Of a stretch of DNA of 64,000 bases, positions 43,454 to 52,477 are shown piece by piece. The translations under genes were made by a program, and so were the position numbers. The notes below the pieces were generated by a model, which was given only the letters and a program-made list of their open reading frames with translations, was not told where the DNA came from and did not search any database. Every line of letters begins with the position of its first letter. Position 1 is the stretch's first letter. Source of the DNA: JAHBNG01 sp039028975 (GTDB lineage Bacteria > Chloroflexota > Anaerolineae > Caldilineales > Caldilineaceae). The stretch spans positions 37,041 to 101,040 of the forward strand of contig JBCCHB010000048.1 of NCBI GenBank assembly GCA_039028975.1, in the 5' to 3' direction.

Positions 43454-46400
43454 ATGAATCCTATCTTCTCCAAATCCTGGGCCACGCCGACCCTATGCCT
43501 GCTCCTGTTCATCATCAGTTCCTTCGTGATATCCCACGGCGACACGCCAATCACTCGGGATGCCTCGGCCCAAACGGCGACCGTCCCATCCACTAGTCCT
43601 GTCGAGATCCTCAATCAGGAAAGCTATCACTTCCTCAAGATCGATCTCACTGATCCTCGGGTTCGCCTACAGACAGCATTAGCCAACAGCGATGCTGGCG
43701 GATTGCAGCCCTTAAACAGCATCAAAACCCGCTTCGAGAATCAGGGATATGCCGAGTGGGCGCTCATCAACGGCGATCTCTTTAGCCCCAACTGTCCAGC
43801 GAATGAGAATTGTGGGCAAGGTTTGACTTACATTGATGGCGAGCATAAAGCCAACTGGTCTGCCTATGGACTCACGTGGATGGTCCGCGGGACGATCGGC
43901 TTAGATGCCGAAAAGCAGCCCGAAATTGTCGTAGGCGACGCGCAATCCAAGCGCCACATGGCCATTGGCGGGGGGCCAAGAATCGTGATAGATGGCGGTG
44001 ATCCAACGTGTAGTGGGGCATTGGCTATGGTTGATGGGGCCATCAAGACCCACTTTGAAATCTCTAATGAATGGTTCGATGGAGACGTAACGGGTTGGTG
44101 TACGGATATACAAGGCATCACGCTTGTTGGCTACAGCGCAGACAAGAATGATTTCTACATGGGTGTCTCCACCGGTGGCAAAACCGTTCTACAGGTGGCC
44201 CAATGGCTGAAAGAGCAAGGTGCGCACCAAGTTCTGCGCATGGATAGTGGCGGTTCAGCTGGCATGATCCACAACAACCAGACAGTGGGACTAGATGATC
44301 GGGCCATTGCCAATGCCCTAACGCTTATTGTTGAACAAGATGAGAACCCAGACCCAACCCCAACAGATACACCGATGCCGGGCGTTCTGCTGCCCCCGAC
44401 TCTGCAAGAGCCAAGCGACAATGCCAGCGTCATCAGTAATGATGTAACCTTCCGCTGGAATCCATCGCCATCATCCGATGTGGATGTCTACACCATTCGG
44501 GTAGTCGATTCACCTGGGAAGATCGATTCGGGACCGTGGATCTCCGACGGGGGCGTGGACGCGCACATCACAGAAAAGACGATTAACCTGACCAATGGCA
44601 CCTACTTTTGGGCAGTCTGGGCCTGTGTAGGATGCCAAACGGGCAATCCCCGATTTAGCGAGCGTGCCGGGCCATGGGGCGTAACGGTCGGTGGTGATGG
44701 TACCCCCCAGGTCAACTGGATCGTCAAATACTACGACAACCATGACTGCTGGTGGAACCTCAACTGCGATAAATCACCCAACTGCGAAGAGAGCGTTCCT
44801 GGTCCCACTTTGGACGTACATTGGGGCAGCGGCGCGGCCTGTGGCATGGATGGCGATGAGTGGGTGGCTGATTTTCGCGCCACCATCAATTTTGATCCAG
44901 GCGACTATGTCTTCCGCCTAGAGCATGACGACGGGGGACGTATGTGGCTGAATGACCAGAGTATTTCAGACCGGGGCGGCAGCAGCACAAAATTCGTCTG
45001 TCCGGCCCGCGCGCTAGATGGAGATGAGCAACTGCGCTTTCTCCTCAAAGAAGATACGGGCGATGCTTATGTCAAACTCACTTGGGATACCGATGCCAGC
45101 GTCTGTCTTCCTGCCGCGCCAGTGCTAACTTCGCCCGAAGATGGTATAACCTTTGCCCATCAGGATATCATTACACTCGCCTGGGATGAGGTTTCCAAGG
45201 CCGATGAATATCAGATTGAATACGATTGGGTGGAAGGCGGCTATCTTCGAGAAGAGAAGACCACTGAGCAGAGCTGGGCGCTGGGGGCTGGGCAGCTCCC
45301 CGTAGGCGACTATCGGTGGCAGGTCTATGCTATCAACGAGACCGGGAAGGGCGAAGGGAGCGGCAACTGGCACTTTACGGTAATTCCCAATGCGCCTCTC
45401 AACCTCTCTGCCACGCCGGTCAGCGTCAACCAGATCAACTTGGCATGGGCGAACCCTGGTGGTGATTTAGATGGATTCAGACTCTATCGTAGCGATGACG
45501 TAGCGCCAATAGCGATCTTGGATGCGACCAGCACCACCTACGCATTCGTTGGCGCGACCTGTGATGTGGACTACGCCTTCACGATTCGCGCCTACAAAGG
45601 CAGCCATGAATCCCAACCAGGCAACAGTGCTCCCGCAAGCATCGCCTGTCCAGTGGCCACCCATACGCCAACCGATATGCCAACCGATATGCCAACCGAT
45701 ATGCCAACCGATATGCCAACCGATATGCCAACCCCAACTCAGGTGCCGACATTTACCGCAATGCCAGAAGCGACGCCAACCCAAATCCCGACATTTACAG
45801 CGATGCCAACTCCGACGGATGTGCCAACAGATAGCCCAACGGATACACCCGCTAGCACCCCTACACTGATTCCGGTAGATACGCCGACAGCCACATCGCT
45901 ACCGCTAACAGAAGCAACGCCAATGCCAACTGTATCCATAACAGCGACTTTTACCCCCACACAAGAGCCAACGGATACCCCGACTGAGACACCGACTAAC
46001 ATCACCCCAACAGCCACCACATCACCCGACCCATCACCCGACCCATCACCCGACCCGTCACCCGATCCATCACCCACCCCCACTCAAAACTCAGCCTCCC
46101 TGGACCCGATCATCACGCTCATTGAGCCAGGGCAAGGACAGGTCAATATACCAAACCAAGTGATGATCCAGGGGCAAAACTTTGCTCAGAATGCTGAAGT
46201 TTTTCTGAATTCCGCCCCATCAAATTCAATTGCCTTAACCCAAACTAGCTTCATCGATCCACAAAGGCTCCAGGCCATCGTGCCAGCTAGCCTCTCCCCC
46301 GGCATCTATGATGTGATGGTTCAGAATGCCAACGGACGTCATGACACCTTCCACCAAGGGTACGTGCTCTATGGTGCCGGTGATGATGATCTATACAGCA

Positions 46401-47512
46401 TCGCCAACCAACTCTGGATCCAGCCCAAAGCACCCCGTGCCCTTAGCTCAACCCAAATTGGATTGAGCATACATCGCCCAGGTGGCAAACGTCCCCTAAC
46501 CGATGTCAACGTACGTTTTTATTTGGGCGATCCCACAGGGACTGATTCAGACAGTTCCACACTGATTAGCGAGGCGACCATTCCTATTCTTTCGCCGCGC
46601 AGCATCCAAAGCACCAATGGCGCGTCGTGGACCCCTCCCTCAGCGGGCGACTATGAGATTTATGCCGTTATCGACCCGGATAACAGAATCACCGAGACGT
46701 TGGAAGAGAACAATACCGTCTACCGTACCATAACCGTTCTGCTCCTGTCGCCAGATCAGGACGCGCCTCATGTTGATGACTTCTCCATCAACGACGGCGC
46801 GGCCTCAACCGAGCAACAGGCTGTCCTGCTCAATACCACGGCCAGCGATCCGGAGCCGGGCAGCGGCGTGGCCAAACTCCGCTTTATTGAGTTTGAGTAC
46901 AGCCAAGGTGCCGAACGGTGGATATACGCCAACGCCTCCGAGTGGTTGGACTACGAAACCAGTCGCACCGATTATCCGTGGAAGCTGTCGCCTTCTGTCG
47001 GCGTCAAAATTTTGCAGGCTTGGGCCGCGGACCGAGATGGCAACATTTCTACATTCCCCTATCAGGCCGGCATCAACTACATCCCACCAACGGATATGAT
47101 TCTGCGCAATCAGGGAAGAATTTACCGCTATTCAGTCGTGACGGGCCAACAGGTGACCGTCCACATGGAATCCGTCAGTGGCGATCCCGACCTCTATGTC
47201 TGGCCACCCGATCATGAGACCCGACCGCCATGGGTCAGCAACCGGGAGACCGGCGCGGATGAGGTCAGCTTTGACGCACCAGTGAGCGGTACCTATCAGG
47301 TGGAGGTGTACGGCTTTACAGATGCTGAATATCGATTGCGGGTGGATATTTCCGATGGGGTCAACGCTGCAACTGCAACCGTAATCAGCCAGGAGAAGCC
47401 GATCCGAAGCCAGCCGCTCGTACCCATCAACAGCCTGCCTAGAACAGATGTAGCGATTCCGGCAGCAGGGCAGTCGACCCAGGAGATTTTCTTGCCGCTG
47501 GTGCAGCGGTAG
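43454..47512 (+). CDS. Secreted NAGPA-type phosphodiester glycosidase with PA14, FN3, TIG, CARDB and PPC modules
   Basis: A 1352-residue protein. A signal peptide (LCLLLFIISSFVIS) precedes residues about 45-295, a phosphodiester glycosidase (NAGPA-like) domain: FLKIDLTDPRVRLQTA, ALINGDLF, HMAIGGGPRIVIDGG and VLRMDSGGSAGMI. Relatives remove GlcNAc from phosphodiesters or act on exopolysaccharide. Then come FN3-like, PA14-like (KYYDNHDCWW) and FN3 units. A long Thr-Pro-Asp linker follows at about 735-880 (TDMP repeats, later SPDP repeats). TIG, CARDB, Ig-like and PPC domains complete it, ending QEIFLPLVQR. The C-terminal half duplicates that of the protein at 29960; the PA14/FN3 part resembles that at 32522. 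The start at 43454 is used because a signal peptide follows. Confidence 0.78.
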   Translation: MNPIFSKSWATPTLCLLLFIISSFVISHGDTPITRDASAQTATVPSTSPVEILNQESYHFLKIDLTDPRVRLQTALANSDAGGLQPLNSIKTRFENQGYAEWALINGDLFSPNCPANENCGQGLTYIDGEHKANWSAYGLTWMVRGTIGLDAEKQPEIVVGDAQSKRHMAIGGGPRIVIDGGDPTCSGALAMVDGAIKTHFEISNEWFDGDVTGWCTDIQGITLVGYSADKNDFYMGVSTGGKTVLQVAQWLKEQGAHQVLRMDSGGSAGMIHNNQTVGLDDRAIANALTLIVEQDENPDPTPTDTPMPGVLLPPTLQEPSDNASVISNDVTFRWNPSPSSDVDVYTIRVVDSPGKIDSGPWISDGGVDAHITEKTINLTNGTYFWAVWACVGCQTGNPRFSERAGPWGVTVGGDGTPQVNWIVKYYDNHDCWWNLNCDKSPNCEESVPGPTLDVHWGSGAACGMDGDEWVADFRATINFDPGDYVFRLEHDDGGRMWLNDQSISDRGGSSTKFVCPARALDGDEQLRFLLKEDTGDAYVKLTWDTDASVCLPAAPVLTSPEDGITFAHQDIITLAWDEVSKADEYQIEYDWVEGGYLREEKTTEQSWALGAGQLPVGDYRWQVYAINETGKGEGSGNWHFTVIPNAPLNLSATPVSVNQINLAWANPGGDLDGFRLYRSDDVAPIAILDATSTTYAFVGATCDVDYAFTIRAYKGSHESQPGNSAPASIACPVATHTPTDMPTDMPTDMPTDMPTDMPTPTQVPTFTAMPEATPTQIPTFTAMPTPTDVPTDSPTDTPASTPTLIPVDTPTATSLPLTEATPMPTVSITATFTPTQEPTDTPTETPTNITPTATTSPDPSPDPSPDPSPDPSPTPTQNSASLDPIITLIEPGQGQVNIPNQVMIQGQNFAQNAEVFLNSAPSNSIALTQTSFIDPQRLQAIVPASLSPGIYDVMVQNANGRHDTFHQGYVLYGAGDDDLYSIANQLWIQPKAPRALSSTQIGLSIHRPGGKRPLTDVNVRFYLGDPTGTDSDSSTLISEATIPILSPRSIQSTNGASWTPPSAGDYEIYAVIDPDNRITETLEENNTVYRTITVLLLSPDQDAPHVDDFSINDGAASTEQQAVLLNTTASDPEPGSGVAKLRFIEFEYSQGAERWIYANASEWLDYETSRTDYPWKLSPSVGVKILQAWAADRDGNISTFPYQAGINYIPPTDMILRNQGRIYRYSVVTGQQVTVHMESVSGDPDLYVWPPDHETRPPWVSNRETGADEVSFDAPVSGTYQVEVYGFTDAEYRLRVDISDGVNAATATVISQEKPIRSQPLVPINSLPRTDVAIPAAGQSTQEIFLPLVQR
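45661..46078 (+). repeat. Coding minisatellites in the stalk region
   Basis: Five tandem 12-bp units CCAACCGATATG begin at about 45669. About five units of CACCCGACCCAT type lie at 46024-46076. They encode TDMP and SPDP repeats. Near-perfect identity suggests unstable length. Confidence 0.7.
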
Positions 47513-48115
47513 GGAAGGAGGATGCGTGGTGCGTAAGACGCAACTGGCTACTGCCCTGAAAATAAGCTCGCCCACTCGAATGGATGGTTGACCGATTTTC
47601 ATCCCTCCGTGGTGCAACTTGTTGCATGGCTAACAACAATGGAGCGGATCCCCGATTACCACCTTCGGGCAGAAACGGATTTGCCGCTAAGTATTCAGGA
47701 ATCTGACAAGGAATCGTACCCGTTCACAGGGTAGAAGATGGAATATTTTATTGCTTTTTCATGAATAAATCAGGCAATATGCTCCTGCCTCGATCCGTTG
47801 TTGTGCTTGTCAACCTCGAAAAATTTGTCGAAATTAGATGATGTGCTGGCTTGACCAAGGTCTAGCCAAATAAGAATCAGCCAAGAACAGTGGATGTTGT
47901 TATCCCTAACAGAAGTGATAGAATGCTTCGAATCCGAAGTCGGGATAGCATTCTGCATCGACTGACGGGATCAATGCATTTCGTACTAACGATGTACGGT
48001 GCTAGAATTATCCGGCCGGATTCAATTCGTAACAAGTTCATAAGGCACTCGGCCATCATATCGAAAAAGACTTGGGGCTCCATCAATCCCCAGATGTCTT
48101 ACAAGGAGACAACCC
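47513..48115. other. Intergenic region with family E repeat copy
   Basis: Just after the stop codon, TGCGTGGT and CGCAACTGGCTACT match the flank after 31987 (TGCGTGGTACGCAACTGACTACT in outline). A third copy of the 139-bp repeat occupies 47668-47790. Further on, AGAATGCT...AGCATTCT (47930-47964 region) is an inverted repeat. The rest shows no coding signal. A promoter for the 48116 gene is expected here but not identified. Confidence 0.55.
47668..47790 (+). repeat. Repeat family E, third copy
   Basis: CAGAAACGGATTTGCCGCTA, then AGTATTCAGGAATC, CGTACCCGTTCACAGG and GAAGATGG, match units at 32014 and 32153. The second half is diverged but still ends near GCTCCTG. It lies downstream of the paralogue of the gene ahead of the tandem units. 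Confidence 0.65.
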
Positions 48116-49096
48116 ATGGGACAAAAACCAACAATTTATGTAGGAACCATCGGCCAAAGTATTTGGCGCAGCGCAGACGGCGGAGAGTCCTGGGAGCGAG
48201 CCACCCAAGGCCTCTTTCCCGAATCCGATATTCGCGCAATAGCCATCAATCCCCAAAATCCAGCGATTCTTTTCGCTGGCTCTGGCGCAGGAATCTACCG
48301 CTCCCAAGATGGTGCAGATAGCTGGTCTCTGATCGATTCACCCATGAATGATCGGCAGATCTGGTCCTTGGCTATCAACCCAAAGAACCCGGATATTCTC
48401 TACGCGGGTACTTGTCCATCTGCGCTATTCCGTTCGGATGATGGTGGTGATACGTGGAAGCAGTTAAACGTAGAGCTGGCCCCCGACTGCGGTCCGGGCA
48501 TCCCCGTTATCCCCCGGGTTACGACCATTACAATCGATCCAGAAGATGAACAGATTATCTATGCGGGCATCGAAATCGATGGCATGCGCATCAGCCACGA
48601 CGGAGGCGAAACCTGGACAGAGGGAAGCGAAGGATTGTCCAGCTTAGACATTCACGGATTGGCTGTTATTCCAGGGGCCCCGAAAACCCTAGTGGCAGCC
48701 ACCAACAATGATGTCTGTATCACAACCGATATGAAGAACTGGACACCACTAAGTGTTAAGGACCATTACCCTTGGCCCTACTGCCGTAACCTGCTCTATT
48801 TGTCCGATAATGGCTCCAGTCGACTGTATGTTGGCGCAGGAAATGGACCTCCTGGTGATGAAGGGGGTTTATTCTACACAACTGACTTGGGAGATACGCC
48901 GGGGTCCTCCTGGTCACGGGTTGATTTAGGCGGCAATGCCAACAGTACGATCTGGGCATTGGCCCACAATCCTGCTACTCCTGAGTGGATATTCGCATAT
49001 AGCGTTCATGGCCAGCTCTATCGCAGCACGGACAGTGGCCACTCATGGACGAAGTTGGCTCGAGAGTTTGGTGAAGTTCGGGCGATGATATTATAG
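48116..49096 (+). CDS. BNR/Asp-box beta-propeller protein
   Basis: A 326-residue protein made of repeats with the Asp-box motif S-x-D-x-G-x-x-W (RSADGGESW, RSQDGADSW, RSDDGGDTW, ISHDGGETW, RSTDSGHSW) and the spacer 'AINPxNPxIxxAG'. This predicts a sialidase/VPS10-like propeller. There is no signal peptide, so it is probably cytoplasmic, or its export is non-classical. No sialidase catalytic residues are evident; a binding role is more likely. AAGGAGACAACCC precedes the ATG. The aldo/keto reductase gene follows 31 bp later, suggesting cotranscription. Confidence 0.78.
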   Translation: MGQKPTIYVGTIGQSIWRSADGGESWERATQGLFPESDIRAIAINPQNPAILFAGSGAGIYRSQDGADSWSLIDSPMNDRQIWSLAINPKNPDILYAGTCPSALFRSDDGGDTWKQLNVELAPDCGPGIPVIPRVTTITIDPEDEQIIYAGIEIDGMRISHDGGETWTEGSEGLSSLDIHGLAVIPGAPKTLVAATNNDVCITTDMKNWTPLSVKDHYPWPYCRNLLYLSDNGSSRLYVGAGNGPPGDEGGLFYTTDLGDTPGSSWSRVDLGGNANSTIWALAHNPATPEWIFAYSVHGQLYRSTDSGHSWTKLAREFGEVRAMIL

Positions 49097-49127
49097 ATTT
49101 GTTTGTCTTAAGATAAGGAGAGCAATC

Positions 49128-50135
49128 ATGGAACATCGTAACTTTGGCAACACCGACCTCTCTTGCTCCGCAGTGGGCTTTGGCACTTGGGAAATGGGAA
49201 CCACTCAATATGGCGAAATCGATATTCAGGACGCGGTCCAAGCTGTGCAGATGGCTGTTGATCATGGCATTACCCTTTTTGATACGGCTGAAGTCTATGG
49301 TCCATTCACCTCAGAAGAGCTATTGGCACAAGGGTTGGGCAATCGGCGCAAGGATGTGGTGGTGGTGACCAAGGTTGGCTTTACCTATCACGACGATCCT
49401 TCCATCCGTGGCAATGCAGCCATCTCGGGACGGAACGCATCGGCGGCTTATATTACAGAACGTACAGAAGGCTGCCTTACGCGAATGAATACCGACTATA
49501 TCGATCTGATGCTCATTCATTGGCCCGATCATACCACACCCCACGAAGAGACCATTAGCGGATTGGAGGCACTCAAGGCGGCTGGGAAAATTCGCCACTA
49601 TGGTGTCTCCAACTACACTGCCTCAATGATGGCAGAGTGCGAGAAGCATGGCCATTTGACAGCCAATCAAGTGGGCTATAATCTCTTTGACAGGCGCATG
49701 GAAGCCGAGGTTCTCCCTTACTGTTTGGCCAACGGTATTGGCTATATGGCTTATGGTAGTCTTGGCTTTGGTCTGTTAACAGGTGCCTTCACACCCGACA
49801 CGACCTTTGTTGAATGGGACTGGCGTAGCTCGGGCAAAGCGTTTGGTCTGCCTCTATTTGAACAGGAGAATTTTCTTAAGGAATTACGCGTCGTGGAACG
49901 GCTGAAAGAATTGGCTGGAGGCTACGGCAAGTCAGTCCCTCAGCTGGCTATCGCTTGGCTTTTGGGCAATCCAGCAGTCACAGTTGGCCTAGTTGGCATG
50001 AGGAATGAGCATGAACTTAAGGAGAACGTGGCCGCAGCCGATTGGCGCTTAACCGAAGCAGATCGGGCTGAGATTGACCGAATCTTTGCTGAGGAAGGCT
50101 TACCGACCCACGTTGATTCAGAGCAAGCTGTTTGA
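49128..50135 (+). CDS. Aldo/keto reductase
   Basis: A 335-residue NADPH-dependent oxidoreductase of the aldo/keto reductase superfamily. The catalytic tetrad is complete: D52 and Y57 (FDTAEVYG), K82 (TKVGF) and H131 (LIHWPDH). The C-terminal part has GLVGMRNEHELKENV, the usual cofactor-phosphate binding region. It reduces a sugar or aldehyde; the substrate is unknown. AAGGAGAGCAATC before the ATG is a strong ribosome site. It is close behind the BNR-propeller gene. Confidence 0.92.
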   Translation: MEHRNFGNTDLSCSAVGFGTWEMGTTQYGEIDIQDAVQAVQMAVDHGITLFDTAEVYGPFTSEELLAQGLGNRRKDVVVVTKVGFTYHDDPSIRGNAAISGRNASAAYITERTEGCLTRMNTDYIDLMLIHWPDHTTPHEETISGLEALKAAGKIRHYGVSNYTASMMAECEKHGHLTANQVGYNLFDRRMEAEVLPYCLANGIGYMAYGSLGFGLLTGAFTPDTTFVEWDWRSSGKAFGLPLFEQENFLKELRVVERLKELAGGYGKSVPQLAIAWLLGNPAVTVGLVGMRNEHELKENVAAADWRLTEADRAEIDRIFAEEGLPTHVDSEQAV

Positions 50136-50179
50136 TGAAGCATAGGTAGCCTAGTACTTCGTCAAGGTTTAATTTTCGG

Positions 50180-50232
50180 GTCCAGTAGGCACGCCCCGTG
50201 CCGGTCACCGCATGAGGGCGTGCTCACTGAAC
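50180..50232 (+). repeat. Dispersed palindromic repeat C, copy 2
   Basis: GTCCAGTAGGCACGC at 50180 pairs imperfectly with GCGTGCTCACTGAAC at 50218-50232. The left 15 bp are identical to the complement of 25244-25258. It lies between convergent genes, as copy 1 does. Confidence 0.55.
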
Positions 50233-50329
50233 TGATACCAACCCGAATTCTTAATGTTGATGATGCACTAGCCGAATCCGCACCAGCATGGTCCCCACCA
50301 CAGCCGACGATTCAACCGTCGGCTAGGCT

Positions 50330-51535
50330 CTACATTCTATACCCAGCCACCCGCCACAACACCAAACAGATCGCCCCGATCAGTGGCGGAATCAGCAGCA
50401 GTTCAAGTCCTGTTGCCAGCGATGAACGATCCGCTACGTACCCCGTAAATGACGCCCCCAATCCTCCAGGTGCCCATCCAATGCCAATGATCAGCCCAGA
50501 GGCGACGCCCGCTCGCTGCACCCAGCAATCTTGGGCCATAAGGATAAAGATGGGGTAGGTATTGCCTATACAGAAGCCGAGCAGTGCCAAGGGCAGGAAT
50601 TGATAGAGGCCAACGCTATGCAGGAATAGCCAGTAGGCCGGTGCCATCAGTGCAAAGCTGATGAAGACAATGATCCAGCGCCCAACCTTGTCGGAAGCTG
50701 TGCCACCGAACATGCTGCCAGCCCCAATAGAGAAGGCAAAGACCGAGAGCATTTGGCTGGCTTGGGTAAGCGTTCCACCACCGGAATCGATCCATACAGG
50801 AAGATAGGTCATAAAAGAGACTTGAAACCAAGCCCGGGTCATGGATGCGATAAGTAGCAGAAGCAGCCCAGCCCACAAAACAGGTAACTCACCCGTCGCA
50901 GTACCCACCGCCGTACTCACAGTAGGGTTGGGCGAATGACTTGGCTGGGTCACCGTCAATTTTGTCTGTCGAGTCAACAGAATACTGACCACCAAGGCCA
51001 CGGGCAATATGCTTAAGCTGGCATTGAACCCAAACCAGGGAACCAAAGCGGCGATCAATACTGGGCTTAGAGCCGCCCCCAGATTCCCACCTACCGAGAA
51101 GATGGACATGCCCATGCCCCGTTGGGCTTTGCTATTGGCCGAAGCTAGAACGGCCCCTGCTGGGTGATAGGCTGCGGACCCCAAGCTGGCCAAGCCAACA
51201 ACGATAGCAAAGCTCAGGTAGTTAGGAGCCAACCCGACCACACTCATCAGTACACCCAGCCACAGAATACTCATTCCGCTGACCTGATAGGCCCCAAAGC
51301 GGTCGCTTAGAAACCCAAGGAAAGGTTGGGGTACTGAAGTGAGCAAACCCACTATCAACGCGATGATGCCGATCTGCTGGTAGGAGAGATCCATGCTCAC
51401 AATCAACAGTGGATAGAGAACCGGTAGAAAGTTATGGCATAGCTCAAGCGAAAAATGGCTGAGACTAGTCAGAGCAAGACCATACGTGCTATTGGCCTGT
51501 TCTGCAGAGGACAAGGTCGTTGCAGTGGTACTCAT
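50330..51535 (-). CDS. MFS transporter, fosmidomycin-resistance-like group
   Basis: A 401-residue membrane protein with about twelve hydrophobic segments. The start (SLSHFSLELCHNFLPVLYPL) and the loop GFLSDRFGAYQ resemble the Fsr-like branch of the major facilitator superfamily; ASDKVGRWIIV in the second half is the matching motif A. It is probably a drug or metabolite exporter. GGAAA lies about 10 bp before the ATG. It is divergent from the aromatic-degradation genes, so a role in moving an aromatic compound is possible but unproven. Confidence 0.85.
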   Translation of the reverse strand: MSTTATTLSSAEQANSTYGLALTSLSHFSLELCHNFLPVLYPLLIVSMDLSYQQIGIIALIVGLLTSVPQPFLGFLSDRFGAYQVSGMSILWLGVLMSVVGLAPNYLSFAIVVGLASLGSAAYHPAGAVLASANSKAQRGMGMSIFSVGGNLGAALSPVLIAALVPWFGFNASLSILPVALVVSILLTRQTKLTVTQPSHSPNPTVSTAVGTATGELPVLWAGLLLLLIASMTRAWFQVSFMTYLPVWIDSGGGTLTQASQMLSVFAFSIGAGSMFGGTASDKVGRWIIVFISFALMAPAYWLFLHSVGLYQFLPLALLGFCIGNTYPIFILMAQDCWVQRAGVASGLIIGIGWAPGGLGASFTGYVADRSSLATGLELLLIPPLIGAICLVLWRVAGYRM

Positions 51536-51590
51536 CGAGATAGATTTCCAGATCTGTGTCGAAGTAGAGTTAAGGGTCGAAGAAGAGTTA

Positions 51591-51806
51591 AGGAATGGGT
51601 CACAAAAAACTTGCGCATTTCGCTCGGGTGCAAGCCTCTAAGGCTCTTACATCGACAGAAAATTGTCGATGTTGAATCCGACACTTTGTTATGGCTGAAG
51701 GCCCCTGATTTCGCCAGAGCCTTTTCGGGCCGCCGTCCCGATCTACCGGTGAATGCGAAATCGAGTTTGCCCCATCAGATCACCAAGTTATCTCATTCTC
51801 GTTCCT
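51591..51806 (+). repeat. Palindromic element B, long copy
   Basis: A 216-bp segment with ends AGGAATGGG...AAAACTTGCGCATTTC and ACCAAGTTATCTCATTCTCG plus TTCCT. They match the 80-bp element at 4168 and are inverted to each other. It contains a perfect internal hairpin ACATCGACA-GAAAAT-TGTCGATGT. It lies in the divergent region between the MFS gene and the dioxygenase gene. Confidence 0.55.
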
Positions 51807-51910
51807 AAATGCCTTCCTACATTTTTATTTACGGTGGTAGTATACCATAATAAGACCATATGCAGGAGGCAACCATTTTTAAACAGTGGCGCAACAAACA
51901 ACATGGACAG

Positions 51911-52435
51911 ACAATGACCAACGCAAAACCATTCAACTTCAACCAATGGATCAATGACAACCGCCATTTGCTCAGGCCGCCGGTAGGTGCCAAGACTGTC
52001 TTTGAAGCATCCGATACCTACATGATCTTCGTCGTCGGTGGCCCCAACAGCCGCCGCGATTACCACTACAACGAGACAGAAGAGTTCTTTTACCAACTTG
52101 AGGGCGATATGGTCCTCCGCATCCGAGATGACCATGGAACGGTGACCGAGCTACCCATTCGTGAAGGCGAAATTTTTCTACTACCTGCCAAAACCCTCCA
52201 CTCTCCCCAACGAGGAGCTAACACGGTAGGGCTTGTGGTTGAGGTTAAGAGACCAGGAACAAAGGATGCGGTCTACTGGTTTTGCGAAGCGTGTGGCAAT
52301 GAATTGCATCGCGCTGTCTATCAATTTGACCAGATTGGTACCGAATTAACCCCCGTTTTAGAGACTGTCCACGCCAGCGAATCATTGCGAACGTGTGAGG
52401 AGTGTGGAGCCGTATTGCAGATTGGTACTGAGTAG
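51911..52435 (+). CDS. nbaC: 3-hydroxyanthranilate 3,4-dioxygenase
   Basis: A 174-residue cupin-fold iron dioxygenase that opens the ring of 3-hydroxyanthranilate. The metal site is visible: H51 and E57 in DYHYNETEEFFY and a His in LHSPQRG near residue 96. The block RPPVGAKTVFEASDTYM and IPIREGEIFLLPA-like text (LPIREGEIFLLPAKTLHSP) are diagnostic. A rubredoxin-like C-terminal metal site is also present (CEACGNELH and CEECGAVL), as in bacterial enzymes of this family. ATG 51911 fits the family's usual start (MTNAKPFNFNQW); an in-frame ATG at 51860 would add 17 residues. It is followed 42 bp later by an HpaB-type monooxygenase. Confidence 0.92.
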   Translation, partial: TMTNAKPFNFNQWINDNRHLLRPPVGAKTVFEASDTYMIFVVGGPNSRRDYHYNETEEFFYQLEGDMVLRIRDDHGTVTELPIREGEIFLLPAKTLHSPQRGANTVGLVVEVKRPGTKDAVYWFCEACGNELHRAVYQFDQIGTELTPVLETVHASESLRTCEECGAVLQIGTE

Positions 52436-52477
52436 CACGAATCACTGTTCACGCATCACAGAAAGTCCAAACCAGCC

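Noticed and set aside
45661..46078. Possible CRISPR-like array
   Set aside because: Units are 12 bp, contiguous and in frame in a protein linker; there are no spacers.
47877..48086. A 69-residue minus-strand frame in the intergenic region
   Set aside because: No ribosome site, no recognisable domain, and it lies in repeat-rich DNA with an inverted repeat.
51860..51910. Upstream start for the dioxygenase, helped by GCAGGAGG
   Set aside because: That Shine-Dalgarno-like sequence lies after the ATG at 51860, and no ATG is at the right distance behind it; the family's usual N-terminus begins at 51911.
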